This document shows, one piece after another, positions 1 to 5,760 of a DNA stretch of 5,772 nucleotides. The position numbers and the translations under genes are program-made. Below the pieces are notes generated by a model that saw only the letters and a program-made list of their open reading frames with translations, had not been told where the DNA came from and ran no database searches. Every line of letters starts with the position of its first letter. Within the stretch, counting starts at the first letter, position 1. The stretch is from contig JAKPQT010000271.1 in assembly GCA_029555885.1 (NCBI GenBank), positions 1-5,772 on the forward strand. The letters are read 5' to 3'. Source of the stretch: Chloroflexota bacterium (lineage in GTDB: Bacteria; Chloroflexota; Anaerolineae; CG2-30-64-16).

Positions 1-144
1 GACCGCAAACGCGTCACCGAAGCGCTGACCCGCGGAGTTTTCAGATGTCAGCCACGCAAGCTCCGCGGCGGGGTGGCGCTGCAAGAGGCGCAGCAGCTCC
101 AGCCCGGTGTAGCCGGTTGCGCCGATGATGCCGATCTTCAGCAT
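1..144 (-). CDS. argC: N-acetyl-gamma-glutamyl-phosphate reductase, N-terminal 48 residues (cut by window edge)
   Basis: ArgC reduces N-acetylglutamyl-5-phosphate to the semialdehyde with NADPH, the third step of arginine biosynthesis in the cytoplasm. The visible N-terminus reads MLKIGIIGATGYTGLELLRL, with the Rossmann dinucleotide-binding motif GATGYTGLEL at residues 8-17, followed by LLQRHPAAELAWLTSENSAG. This is the classical ArgC start (GASGYTG..L.RLL..HP..E). The ATG at 142-144 is preceded by a purine-rich CAGGGAGCG whose GGGAG lies about 9 nt upstream. The frame is open to base 1, so the gene continues outside the window; nothing suggests it is broken. It is the first gene behind an attenuator with an Arg-rich leader peptide (247-327) and a terminator (163-198), and is therefore probably the head of an arg operon controlled by arginyl-tRNA supply. 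The identification is firm despite the short fragment. Confidence 0.95.
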   Translation of the reverse strand, partial: MLKIGIIGATGYTGLELLRLLQRHPAAELAWLTSENSAGQRFGDAFAV

Positions 145-162
145 GATGATCGCTCCCTGTGC

Positions 163-198
163 AAATAAAAAGCCAGCACCCGGGTTGGGGGTGCTGGC
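163..198 (-). terminator. Rho-independent terminator in the argC leader (probable attenuator)
   Basis: On the minus strand GCCAGCACCC (198-189) pairs perfectly with GGGTGCTGGC (181-172). The 7-nt loop is CCAACCC and the tract TTTTTATTT (171-163) follows. Ten uninterrupted pairs plus a U-tract make a textbook intrinsic terminator. It lies between the promoter at 404-432 and the argC start, 48 nt after the stop of an Arg-rich leader peptide and about 18 nt before the argC ATG. It must therefore stop the argC transcript unless antitermination occurs. I did not find a strong competing antiterminator. The best by eye is CCGGTCT (243-237) with AGATCAGG (207-200), with one bulged A and one G-U pair; it abuts the terminator stem rather than sharing its arm. 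Confidence 0.9.
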
Positions 199-246
199 GC
201 CTGATCTGTCGTAGATGTTCGGCTCGCGCGTGCCCTAGACCGGGGG

Positions 247-327
247 TTATCCCGCTCCGTTGGTACGACGACGAGGAAAGCGGCGGCCACAGGCCGCTAA
301 GCCACAGGCCGCAAGGCAAAATGCCAT
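247..327 (-). CDS. Arg-rich leader peptide of the argC attenuator (26 aa)
   Basis: A 26-codon ORF runs from ATG (327-325) to TAA (249-247). The peptide begins MAFCLAACGLAACG, continues RRFPRRR (residues 15-21) and ends TNGAG. Five of seven consecutive codons are Arg: CGC CGC TTT CCT CGT CGT CGT, at 285-265. A Shine-Dalgarno CGGAG lies 6 nt upstream of the ATG. In ribosome-mediated attenuation (trp, his, leu and ilv leaders) a short peptide rich in the regulated amino acid precedes a terminator and the biosynthetic genes; here the control amino acid matches argC. Low Arg-tRNA should stall the ribosome at residues 15-21 and alter folding before the terminator at 163-198. In-frame ATGs lie upstream (387, 366), but none has as good a ribosome-binding site. 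The role is inferred; the codon run, ribosome-binding site and terminator are seen. Confidence 0.75.
   Translation of the reverse strand: MAFCLAACGLAACGRRFPRRRTNGAG
286..315 (-). repeat. Tandem 15-nt repeat coding LAACG twice in the leader peptide
   Basis: Two adjacent units share an exact 12-nt core GCGGCCTGTGGC (312-301 and 297-286), giving the peptide LAACG-LAACG at residues 5-14. The second unit also forms a 6-bp, 3-nt-loop hairpin, GCGGCC-TGT-GGCCGC (297-283), which ends exactly at the first Arg codon. A translating ribosome would have to melt it just before reaching the Arg run. It may be a pause hairpin equivalent to the 1:2 stem of trp-type leaders, or a chance result of duplication. 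Confidence 0.7.
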
Positions 328-361
328 GAATCGCTCCGAACAGGGTATGTTGCTAGCATGG

Positions 362-380
362 GTCATGCCAAAGGCATGAC
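362..380 (-). repeat. Perfect 8-bp hairpin near the 5' end of the arg leader RNA
   Basis: GTCATGCC (380-373) and GGCATGAC (369-362) are exact inverted repeats around a TTT loop. They start roughly 17 nt after the predicted transcription start. The hairpin could stabilise the 5' end, or as DNA could be a repressor operator. It does not look like an ArgR box, which is AT-rich with a TGAAT...ATTCA core. Confidence 0.6.
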
Positions 381-403
381 ACGCCATCTTTTCACAAGGG
401 CCG

Positions 404-432
404 AGTTTAGCACAGGTCGTGGAGGGTGTCAA
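404..432 (-). promoter_or_regulatory. Sigma70-type promoter of the argC leader
   Basis: On the minus strand the -35 hexamer TTGACA (432-427) is a perfect match. A 17-nt spacer separates it from the -10 hexamer TAAACT (409-404). Transcription should start near 397, about 70 nt before the leader peptide ATG. It lies just after the stop of the VOC gene and its palindrome, so the arg unit appears to be transcribed independently of the genes upstream. Confidence 0.8.
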
Positions 433-442
433 AACTTCATCA

Positions 443-471
443 GTAGGGATGTTCCGCCGGAACGTCCCTAC
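443..471. repeat. GTAGGG...CCCTAC palindrome overlapping the VOC gene stop
   Basis: GTAGGGATGTTCC (443-455) is the inverse of GGAACGTCCCTAC (459-471) around a GCC loop. Thirteen positions pair, with a single G-T wobble at 450/464. It includes the stop codon of the VOC gene (468-470) and lies 10 bp upstream of the arg promoter -35. No T-run follows immediately on either strand, so it is not a canonical terminator. The only Ts on the minus strand (434-431) are 8 nt away. It resembles a dispersed REP-like palindrome and may protect the 3' end of the VOC mRNA. Confidence 0.7.
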
Positions 472-872
472 GATTTCGGCCCCTCGTACACGATCTCGAA
501 CAGCACGCGGTCCGGCGATTCGAACATGATCTGGTAGTAAGTGTCGTTCTCGCTCGCTGAGAACTCGGGCCGGTGGCGCGGCGTGTCGAACAGCAAGGCC
601 ACGCCCCGCTCGGTCAGATACTCTGCTGCGGTGTCCACATCCGCCTGCGCGGCCACGCCGATGCTCACGTGGTTCATGCCTGGCCCGTCATAGTCATTGG
701 CAACCTGCTTGCCGGCCGGCGTGAACCAGAGGGCCGGCCCCTGTGTCACGACGCCCAGCATCGTATCGTCCGCATAGATGGTTCGCCAACCGAGGAAGGC
801 CATGAGGTCCCGGTAGAATGGCAGGTTGGCAGGATCGATGTTGATTTGCAGGTGGGAGAGGTGTGATTGCAT
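468..872 (-). CDS. VOC (glyoxalase/bleomycin resistance/dioxygenase fold) family protein
   Basis: A 134-residue cytoplasmic protein, about one VOC module pair (two beta-alpha-beta-beta-beta units). The first unit spans about residues 4-60 (SHLQINIDPANLPFYRDLM...). The second spans about 65-130 (GMNHVSIGVAA...VLFEIVYEG). H7, H68 and E126 lie where family members often place metal ligands, which suggests but does not prove a divalent metal site. The substrate cannot be read from sequence. Known relatives include glyoxalases, extradiol dioxygenases and antibiotic-binding proteins. I chose the ATG at 872-870 because GGGAGG sits 7-8 nt before it. A longer frame starting at 902 would run through a strong palindrome (892-919) and lacks a ribosome-binding site. 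It follows the protease on the same strand, 63 nt downstream, and no promoter is visible in that gap, so it is probably transcribed from upstream. Confidence 0.85.
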   Translation of the reverse strand: MQSHLSHLQINIDPANLPFYRDLMAFLGWRTIYADDTMLGVVTQGPALWFTPAGKQVANDYDGPGMNHVSIGVAAQADVDTAAEYLTERGVALLFDTPRHRPEFSASENDTYYQIMFESPDRVLFEIVYEGPKS

Positions 873-891
873 ACCGGTTCCTCCCATGGAT

Positions 892-919
892 GGAGCCCGC
901 ATCTGAGGATGCGGGCTCC
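892..919. repeat. Perfect 12-bp palindrome between the protease and VOC genes
   Basis: GGAGCCCGCATC (892-903) and GATGCGGGCTCC (908-919) are exact inverted repeats with a TGAG loop. On the minus strand it begins 17 nt after the protease stop and ends before the VOC ribosome-binding site. No U-tract follows (ATCCATGGG), so complete termination is unlikely. A partial terminator, an mRNA-stabilising hairpin or a REP-like element all fit. Confidence 0.75.
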
Positions 920-935
920 GATCCTACTGCTGCTG

Positions 936-2120
936 TTAGAAGAACAGCGTATACAGCAGTTTGTTGGGTGACTTGAGCCCGGCGTTGGTCACCACGTTGG
1001 GCGTCGCGTTGTTCACCAGCGCATCGCGCACCTGCTGCGGTGTGGCGGATGGGTTGGCCTGCTTATACAACGCAGCCGCGCCTGCCACATGCGGGGTTGC
1101 CATGCTCGTGCCGCTGATGGTATTGGTGGCCGTGATGCTGGTGTACCAGGCCGACGTGATGGACGAGCCCGGCGCAAAGATGTCCAGGCATGCGCCGTAG
1201 TTGGAGTAGGAGGCGCGGGCATCGGTGTTGGTCGTCGCGCCCACGGTGATGGCGGTGGGCACGCGTGCCGGCGAGAACCTGCACGCATCCCGGTTGCTGT
1301 TGCCTGCGGCGATGGCGTAGGTCACGCCGTCTGCGATGGAATTCTTCACAGCCGTGTCGAGCGAGGTCGAGGCGCCGCCGCCCAGGCTCATGTTCGCGAC
1401 CGCAGGGCCAGTTGTATGATTGCTCGTGACCCAGTTGACGCCTGCGATGACGCCGGAGGTCGTGCCGGAGCCGGCGCAGTCCAGCACGCGCACCGCGACC
1501 AGGCTCACGCCCTTCGCCACACCGTAGGTGTTGCCGCCGACGGTGCCCGCGACATGCGTGCCGTGGCCGTTGCAGTCGATGCCGTTCCCGCCGTACGCAT
1601 CGAAGCCAATGGAGGCGCGGCCGCCGAACTCAGTATGGCTGATGAGGATGCCGGTGTCGATGATGTACGCGGTGACGCCCGCGCCGGTGTTGGTGTAGGT
1701 GTAGCTGTTGCTTAACGGCAGCGCGCGCTGGTCGATGCGGTCGATGCCCCAAGTTGCGGGGGATTGCGTCGCGTCGATCGTCACAACCTGGTCGACCTCG
1801 ACGTAGGCCACGTGCGGGTTGCGCAGCAGCGCCTGGACGGCCCGCTCAGGCAGTTCGGCGGCGAATCCATTCAAGACCTCAGTATAGCGGTAGTGCAGCC
1901 GGGTCTCCGGCGCCTGTGCGGCCTCAGCAATGGCCGCTTCCACGGCCTCGCCAACCGTGCCATCCTTGAACACCACGATGTAGCTGCCAGCGATCGCGCC
2001 GGGGGCATCGCGCGCGATCAGGGGCGCCACAGGTCCATCGCCGGCGGCAAACGCCGGGCTGGCAACCGCCAGAACCAGAAGCACGACCAGACCGACAAAC
2101 CCAAGCTTCCTGTGCTGCAT
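936..2120 (-). CDS. Secreted subtilisin-family serine protease (S8A, proteinase K/aqualysin type) with I9 propeptide
   Basis: A 394-residue preproenzyme that should digest proteins outside the cell. Residues 1-25 are a signal peptide: basic MQHRK, then a hydrophobic run, then a likely cut in SPAFA/AG. Residues about 44-116 are an Inhibitor_I9 propeptide (SYIVVFKDG ... LNGFAAELPE ... VAYVEVDQVV), which chaperones and inhibits until cleaved. The catalytic domain starts near 118 (QSPATWGIDRIDQ). The triad is D155 (IIDTG), H186 (NGHGTHVAG) and S339 (SGTSMATPH), with oxyanion N274 (AAGN). Four cysteines, C183/C215 and C280/C311, have the spacing I recall for the two aqualysin I disulfides (32 and 31 residues). 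The protein ends soon after the catalytic domain, with no C-terminal prepeptidase or sorting domain. Start at 2118-2120 chosen for AGGAG 8 nt upstream and because the signal peptide begins there; a frame reaching back to 2222 has no such site. A near-consensus promoter lies at 2238-2265. The gene looks intact. Confidence 0.95.
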   Translation of the reverse strand: MQHRKLGFVGLVVLLVLAVASPAFAAGDGPVAPLIARDAPGAIAGSYIVVFKDGTVGEAVEAAIAEAAQAPETRLHYRYTEVLNGFAAELPERAVQALLRNPHVAYVEVDQVVTIDATQSPATWGIDRIDQRALPLSNSYTYTNTGAGVTAYIIDTGILISHTEFGGRASIGFDAYGGNGIDCNGHGTHVAGTVGGNTYGVAKGVSLVAVRVLDCAGSGTTSGVIAGVNWVTSNHTTGPAVANMSLGGGASTSLDTAVKNSIADGVTYAIAAGNSNRDACRFSPARVPTAITVGATTNTDARASYSNYGACLDIFAPGSSITSAWYTSITATNTISGTSMATPHVAGAAALYKQANPSATPQQVRDALVNNATPNVVTNAGLKSPNKLLYTLFF

Positions 2121-2134
2121 GTCCAGAACTCCTC

Positions 2135-2197
2135 TTATGTATAGAAGCGGACGTCGCTGGCAGGCGCCAGTGGCGTTTCGGTGACGGGCCCGGCCAT
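2135..2197 (-). CDS. Possible 20-codon upstream ORF in the protease 5' leader
   Basis: ATG at 2197-2195 follows AAGGA with a 5-nt gap. The frame encodes MAGPVTETPLAPASDVRFYT and stops at TAA (2137-2135), directly against the protease ribosome-binding site GAGGAG. Termination there could couple translation of the protease to the small ORF. Short open frames arise easily in GC-rich DNA and the peptide has no recognisable motif, so this is a weak call. Confidence 0.25.
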   Translation of the reverse strand: MAGPVTETPLAPASDVRFYT

Positions 2198-2237
2198 GAG
2201 CTTCCTTGATCAGGACGTGCACCGGTAGTAGGCGAAA

Positions 2238-2265
2238 ATTATAGAGTTCAGTTTCTGGATGTCAA
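2238..2265 (-). promoter_or_regulatory. Consensus sigma70-type promoter of the protease gene
   Basis: On the minus strand TTGACA (2265-2260) and TATAAT (2243-2238) are both perfect hexamers with a 16-nt spacer. Start of transcription is expected near 2231, giving a leader of about 110 nt before the ATG at 2120. The 5' leader holds short inverted repeats (for example CTGGC-GCCT-GCCAG at 2170-2157) and a possible small ORF. This promoter diverges from the tRNA/leuS promoter, with about 100 bp between the two -35 elements. Confidence 0.8.
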
Positions 2266-2365
2266 ATGCTGCCAGGCCGCGAAGGGGTGTGTTTGATATG
2301 TTAAGGTTGGCTCTGCTTGGGGTGGCCTTTGGGATGCAGTGTTTAACGATAGAACCGGTTTAGAT

Positions 2366-2394
2366 TTGACACTCCAGGCCACTCAGGCTATACT
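2366..2394 (+). promoter_or_regulatory. Strong sigma70-type promoter for the tRNA-Ala/T-box/leuS unit
   Basis: TTGACA (2366-2371) is a perfect -35, followed by a 17-nt spacer and the -10 TATACT (2389-2394). Predicted transcription start is near 2401, only about 7 nt before the 5' end of tRNA-Ala(CGC). I see no other promoter between tRNA-Ala(CGC) and the T-box Stem I (only 32 nt). The T-box and leuS therefore most likely share this stable-RNA promoter. Confidence 0.85.
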
Positions 2395-2407
2395 ATCCTT
2401 CGCTCAC

Positions 2408-2480
2408 GGGGCTGTAGCTCATCTGGGAGAGCGCTACAATCGCACTGTAGAGGCAAGGGGTTCGAGTCCCCTCAGCTCCA
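2408..2480 (+). tRNA. tRNA-Ala (anticodon CGC)
   Basis: A complete 73-nt cloverleaf. Acceptor GGGGCTG (2408-2414) pairs with CAGCTCC (2473-2479), including the G3-U70 wobble that identifies alanine tRNA. The D-arm is GCTC/GAGC and the anticodon stem is CTACA/TGTAG, with loop ATCGCAC and anticodon CGC at 2441-2443. The T-arm is AGGGG/CCCCT with loop TTCGAGT. Discriminator is A2480; CCA is not encoded (ACT follows). It reads GCG codons and is the first gene of the leuS transcript. Confidence 0.97.
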
Positions 2481-2685
2481 CTCGGTTTCCAACCCGATAT
2501 GCCGGCGACGAACGGAAGCAGTAGGCCAGCTTCGCAGAGAGCGGGGGTAGGGTGCAAACCCCGCGGGTGGCTCGAAGCCCACCTCGAGGCCGAACTCGTC
2601 CGGGAGCTGCACAGTTGATGCCGTTCGGCGAAGCCGAACGACGTAGATTGTGCCGGGTCGTGCCCGTTACAGCGCGTGCCAAGTG

Positions 2686-2780
<95 letters not shown>

Positions 2781-2783
2781 AAC

Positions 2784-2816
2784 CAGGGTGGTACCGCGGA
2801 ATCCCTTTCGTCCCTG
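2784..2816 (+). promoter_or_regulatory. T-box antiterminator
   Basis: Helix A1 is CAGGG (2784-2788) with CCCTG (2812-2816). The 7-nt bulge TGGTACC (2789-2795) carries the TGGN that pairs the free 3' end of uncharged tRNA. Helix A2 is GCGGAA (2796-2801) with TTTCGT (2806-2811) and loop TCCC. Bases 2800-2811 are also the 5' arm of the terminator, so the two structures exclude each other. Confidence 0.9.
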
Positions 2817-2839
2817 ATGACGAAGGGGATTTTGTTTTT
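2800..2839 (+). terminator. Regulated intrinsic terminator of the leuS T-box
   Basis: AATCCCTTTCGT (2800-2811) pairs with ACGAAGGGGATT (2820-2831) over 12 continuous pairs with one T-G. The loop is 8 nt and the tract TTGTTTTT (2832-2839) follows. It is the default structure when tRNA-Leu is charged. Both tRNA-Ala genes lie upstream, so terminated transcripts would still carry them; the same terminator ends the tRNA unit. Confidence 0.93.
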
Positions 2840-2869
2840 CCTGGGCCAATTCGCGTTGTGGAGGAACCT

Positions 2870-5746
2870 ATGGCTGAGAAACGCAGCATCGAACGTTATA
2901 ACCCGCAGGCCATCGAGCCGCGCTGGCAGCAGCAGTGGGCCGATAGCGGGCTCTATGCCACGCGGGAAGACCCGGACCGCCGGAAATTCTACTTCCTGAC
3001 CATGCTCCCTTATCCGTCGGGCGACCTCCACATCGGCCATTGGTACGCGATGACGCCGTCGGATGCGGCCGCGCGCTACCTGCGCATGCAGGGCTACAAC
3101 GTCTTCTTCCCCATCGGGTTCGATGCGTTTGGCCTGCCTGCGGAGAACGCGGCCATCAAACACGGCACCCATCCGTACCGCTGGACGCTCGCGAACATCG
3201 AGCGGATGCGCGGGCAGTTGCGGAGCATGGGCGCGATGTGGGCCTGGGACCACGAGGCTGTCTCGTGCGACCCCGAATACTACAAGTGGACCCAGTGGTT
3301 CTTCCTGAAGCTGTACGAGCACGGGCTGGCCTACCGCGCGTTCTCGCCGGTGGACTTCTGCCCGACGTGCAATACGACGCTGGCGCGCGAGCAGGTTTGG
3401 GGCGAGGATCGTCACTGCGAACGGTGCGGCACGCCGGTCATCAAGAAGGAACTGGAGCAGTGGTTCTTCAAGATTACGGCGTACGCAGACGAGCTGCTGC
3501 GCTACGACAACATCGACTGGCCGGAGCGCATCCGCACCGCGCAGACCAACTGGATCGGCCGCAGCGAGGGCGCGGAGGTCACGTTCCGGACCGAGGCGAA
3601 CGCTGCGGGCGGTGAGGAGCACGACATCGTCGTGTTCACCACCCGGCCCGACACCCTGTGGGGCGCGACCTTCATGGTGCTTTCGCCGGAACACCCCCTG
3701 GTGGGCGAACTGACGACTGCCGAACATCGGGACGCCGTGACGGCTTACCAGCTCCAGGCCAGCCGCCAGACGGAGATCGAGCGCACCGCGGCGGACAAGG
3801 CGAAGACGGGGGTCTTCATCGGCGCGTATGCTGTCAACCCGGTCAATGACAAGCGCATCCCCATCTGGATTGCGGACTATGTGCTGATGGGCTACGGCAC
3901 AGGTGCCATCATGGCCGTGCCCGCGCACGATGACCGTGACTTCGAGTTCGCGCGGCAGTTCGGCCTGCCGATCGTGCCCGTCATCGAGCGCACCGACGGC
4001 CGGGCCAAGAGTGCCGTTTGGGAAGGCTCGGTGGATGCCAGCTTTGGCGCGAGCCTGATGGCCGCAGGCCTGACCGCGGAGCCGCTGGCCATCCCTGACC
4101 GGGGCCGTTTCTATGCGGTGACGCTGGACGGCCATGACCAGGTCACGGCCTACATCTCTGTTTTGCAGGCGCATCTGAAGCCCGGTCACTGGGCCGACGT
4201 CGTGGGCCTGGGCTGGCACGTCGTCTTCCCCGGCCATGTGATGACCCTCGACTCGATGGAGGCGGACGCGGCCATCATGGCGCAGATGCACGCGGGCTAC
4301 GACTATATGCGCCAGTTCCGCACGACGATGGAGATGTGGTGGGCGGTCGAGTGGTATCGTGACGTGCTCTACCATTCGGACTACGGCACGATGATCCATT
4401 CCGCTGCGTTCACCGGCACGCCGGGCGAGACGGCCCGGCAGCAGGTCACGGACTGGCTGGCCGGGCGGGGCGTCGGCAAGGCGGCCGTCAACTACCGGCT
4501 GCACGACTGGCTCATCAGCCGCCAGCGTTACTGGGGCGCGCCCATCCCGATGATCTACTGCCCGGACTGCGGCGTCGTGCCGGTTCCTTATGCAGACCTC
4601 CCGGTTCGCTTGCCGGAGGATGCGGAGATTCCGCCGACCGGCGAGAACGCGCTGAAGTTCGACGAGGGTTTCCTGCACACGACCTGTCCCAAGTGCGGCG
4701 GCAAAGCGACACGGGAAACCGACACGATGGACACTTTCATGTGTTCGTCGTGGTATCAGTACGCATATGTCACGCCCTATCACAAGGCCGGCGAGCGGTT
4801 GAGCGCGGACGATATGCCGTGGGATGCGCAGACGGGCGATTACTGGCTGCCGGTGGATCAGTATACCGGTGGGCCGGAACACGCCACCATGCACCTGCTG
4901 TACACGCGCTTCTTCACGAAGGCGCTGCGGGATATGGGTATCGTATCGTTCGACGAGCCGATGCTGCGGCTGTTCAACCAGGGCATCATCCTGGGGCCGG
5001 ACGGCAACCGGATGAGCAAGAGCAAGGGCAACGTCATCGCGCCCGACGACCTGGTCGAGCAGTACGGTGCGGATACGGTGCGCGCGTACCTGATGTTCAT
5101 CGGCCCGTGGGACGCGGGCGGGCCGTGGAATCCGAGCGGCATCGGCGGCGTGCGCCGCTTCCTGGAGCGCGTATGGGCCATCGCGACGGAGCCCCCGCAG
5201 CAGTCCTCGCAGACCGACGCGGCCACGGTCGACCGGTTGAGCCGCGAGCTGCGGCACGTCACGCACCGCACGCTGCGCAAGGTCAGCGAGGACATCGCGG
5301 CGTACAAGTGGAACACGCTGCTGGCCGCGCTGATGGAGTTCAACAACTACCTGATGAAGGCGCGCGACACCGCGGTCTACGGTACGCCGGCGTGGGATGA
5401 AGCGATGGACTTGCTGCTGTTGATGCTGGCGCCAGAGACGCCGCATATCGCGGAAGAACTGTGGCAGCGGCGGCATGGCGGGGATGTGTTCGACCCCGCG
5501 CAGAGCATCCACGTCCAGCCCTGGCCGGCCTACGAGCCGGCGCTGGCCCAGGCCGAGACCGTCACGCTGGTCGTCCAGGTCAACGGCAAGGTGCGCGACA
5601 AGCTGGAACTGCCCGCGGACGTGGATGAAGCAGCCGCGCGCGAGGCTGCGCTGGCAAGCCCGACCGTCCAGAAGTGGCTGGAACGTAAGCAAGTGCGCAA
5701 GGTCATCTATGCAGGCGGGAAGTTGATCAATATCGTTGCAGGTTAG
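2870..5746 (+). CDS. leuS: Leucyl-tRNA synthetase with a large insertion next to the editing domain
   Basis: Class Ia synthetase that charges tRNA-Leu in the cytoplasm. 958 residues, against roughly 800-880 for most bacterial LeuRS. Catalytic motif HIGH is at 54-57 (LPYPSGDLHIGHW) and the KMSKS loop at 714-718, here RMSKS followed by KGN. Zinc-type pairs are C164/C167 with C183/C186, then C564/C567 and C606/C609. The CP1 editing domain carries the T-rich TTRPDTLWG (257-265) and VPAHDDRD (350-357); D357 is the universal editing aspartate. The body resumes at NYRLHDWLISRQRYWG (541-556). The anticodon-binding helices follow, and a C-terminal domain ends VNGKVRDKL ... KVIYAGGKLINIVAG. Residues about 375-504 replace a roughly 25-residue linker in E. 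coli LeuRS. The ATG at 2870 follows GGAGG with a 5-nt gap; the open frame upstream runs back through the T-box and is not coding. Expression should rise when uncharged tRNA-Leu accumulates. Confidence 0.97.
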   Translation: MAEKRSIERYNPQAIEPRWQQQWADSGLYATREDPDRRKFYFLTMLPYPSGDLHIGHWYAMTPSDAAARYLRMQGYNVFFPIGFDAFGLPAENAAIKHGTHPYRWTLANIERMRGQLRSMGAMWAWDHEAVSCDPEYYKWTQWFFLKLYEHGLAYRAFSPVDFCPTCNTTLAREQVWGEDRHCERCGTPVIKKELEQWFFKITAYADELLRYDNIDWPERIRTAQTNWIGRSEGAEVTFRTEANAAGGEEHDIVVFTTRPDTLWGATFMVLSPEHPLVGELTTAEHRDAVTAYQLQASRQTEIERTAADKAKTGVFIGAYAVNPVNDKRIPIWIADYVLMGYGTGAIMAVPAHDDRDFEFARQFGLPIVPVIERTDGRAKSAVWEGSVDASFGASLMAAGLTAEPLAIPDRGRFYAVTLDGHDQVTAYISVLQAHLKPGHWADVVGLGWHVVFPGHVMTLDSMEADAAIMAQMHAGYDYMRQFRTTMEMWWAVEWYRDVLYHSDYGTMIHSAAFTGTPGETARQQVTDWLAGRGVGKAAVNYRLHDWLISRQRYWGAPIPMIYCPDCGVVPVPYADLPVRLPEDAEIPPTGENALKFDEGFLHTTCPKCGGKATRETDTMDTFMCSSWYQYAYVTPYHKAGERLSADDMPWDAQTGDYWLPVDQYTGGPEHATMHLLYTRFFTKALRDMGIVSFDEPMLRLFNQGIILGPDGNRMSKSKGNVIAPDDLVEQYGADTVRAYLMFIGPWDAGGPWNPSGIGGVRRFLERVWAIATEPPQQSSQTDAATVDRLSRELRHVTHRTLRKVSEDIAAYKWNTLLAALMEFNNYLMKARDTAVYGTPAWDEAMDLLLLMLAPETPHIAEELWQRRHGGDVFDPAQSIHVQPWPAYEPALAQAETVTLVVQVNGKVRDKLELPADVDEAAAREAALASPTVQKWLERKQVRKVIYAGGKLINIVAG

Positions 5747-5760
5747 AAGGTTGCAGGTTA
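5735..5760 (+). repeat. Direct repeat at the leuS stop codon, start of a GGTTGCAG-type array
   Basis: GTTGCAGGTTA occurs at 5735-5745 and again at 5750-5760, then CAGGTACTGG continues the theme. The first copy encodes the last LeuS residues and the TAG stop (5744-5746). Units of about 7-8 nt (TTGCAGG, TTAGAAGG, TTGCAGG, TTACAGG) suggest a degenerate tandem repeat running out of the window. No terminator for leuS is visible before the edge. Confidence 0.6.

Noticed and set aside
328..432. Longer version of the arg leader peptide (up to 61 codons)
   Set aside because: The longest form starts within the promoter, upstream of the predicted transcription start. The in-frame ATGs at 387 and 366 lack a good ribosome-binding site.
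873..902. Upstream ATG start for the VOC protein
   Set aside because: It lies inside the 892-919 palindrome and has no Shine-Dalgarno, whereas the ATG at 872 follows GGGAGG.
1089..1715. 208-codon plus-strand ORF inside the protease gene
   Set aside because: It lies opposite the catalytic core of the protease, has Ala/Arg/Gly/Val-rich low-information sequence and no ribosome-binding site; it is a shadow.
2121..2222. Upstream start extending the protease by 34 residues
   Set aside because: The added residues would precede a clear signal peptide, and the AGGAG site serves the ATG at 2120. Position 2222 lies only about 9 nt after the predicted transcription start and has no ribosome-binding site.
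2609..2653. The strong CGTTCGGC-GAA-GCCGAACG hairpin as a terminator after tRNA-Ala(CGC)
   Set aside because: No T-run follows. It fits better as the upper part of T-box Stem II above an S-turn-like internal loop.
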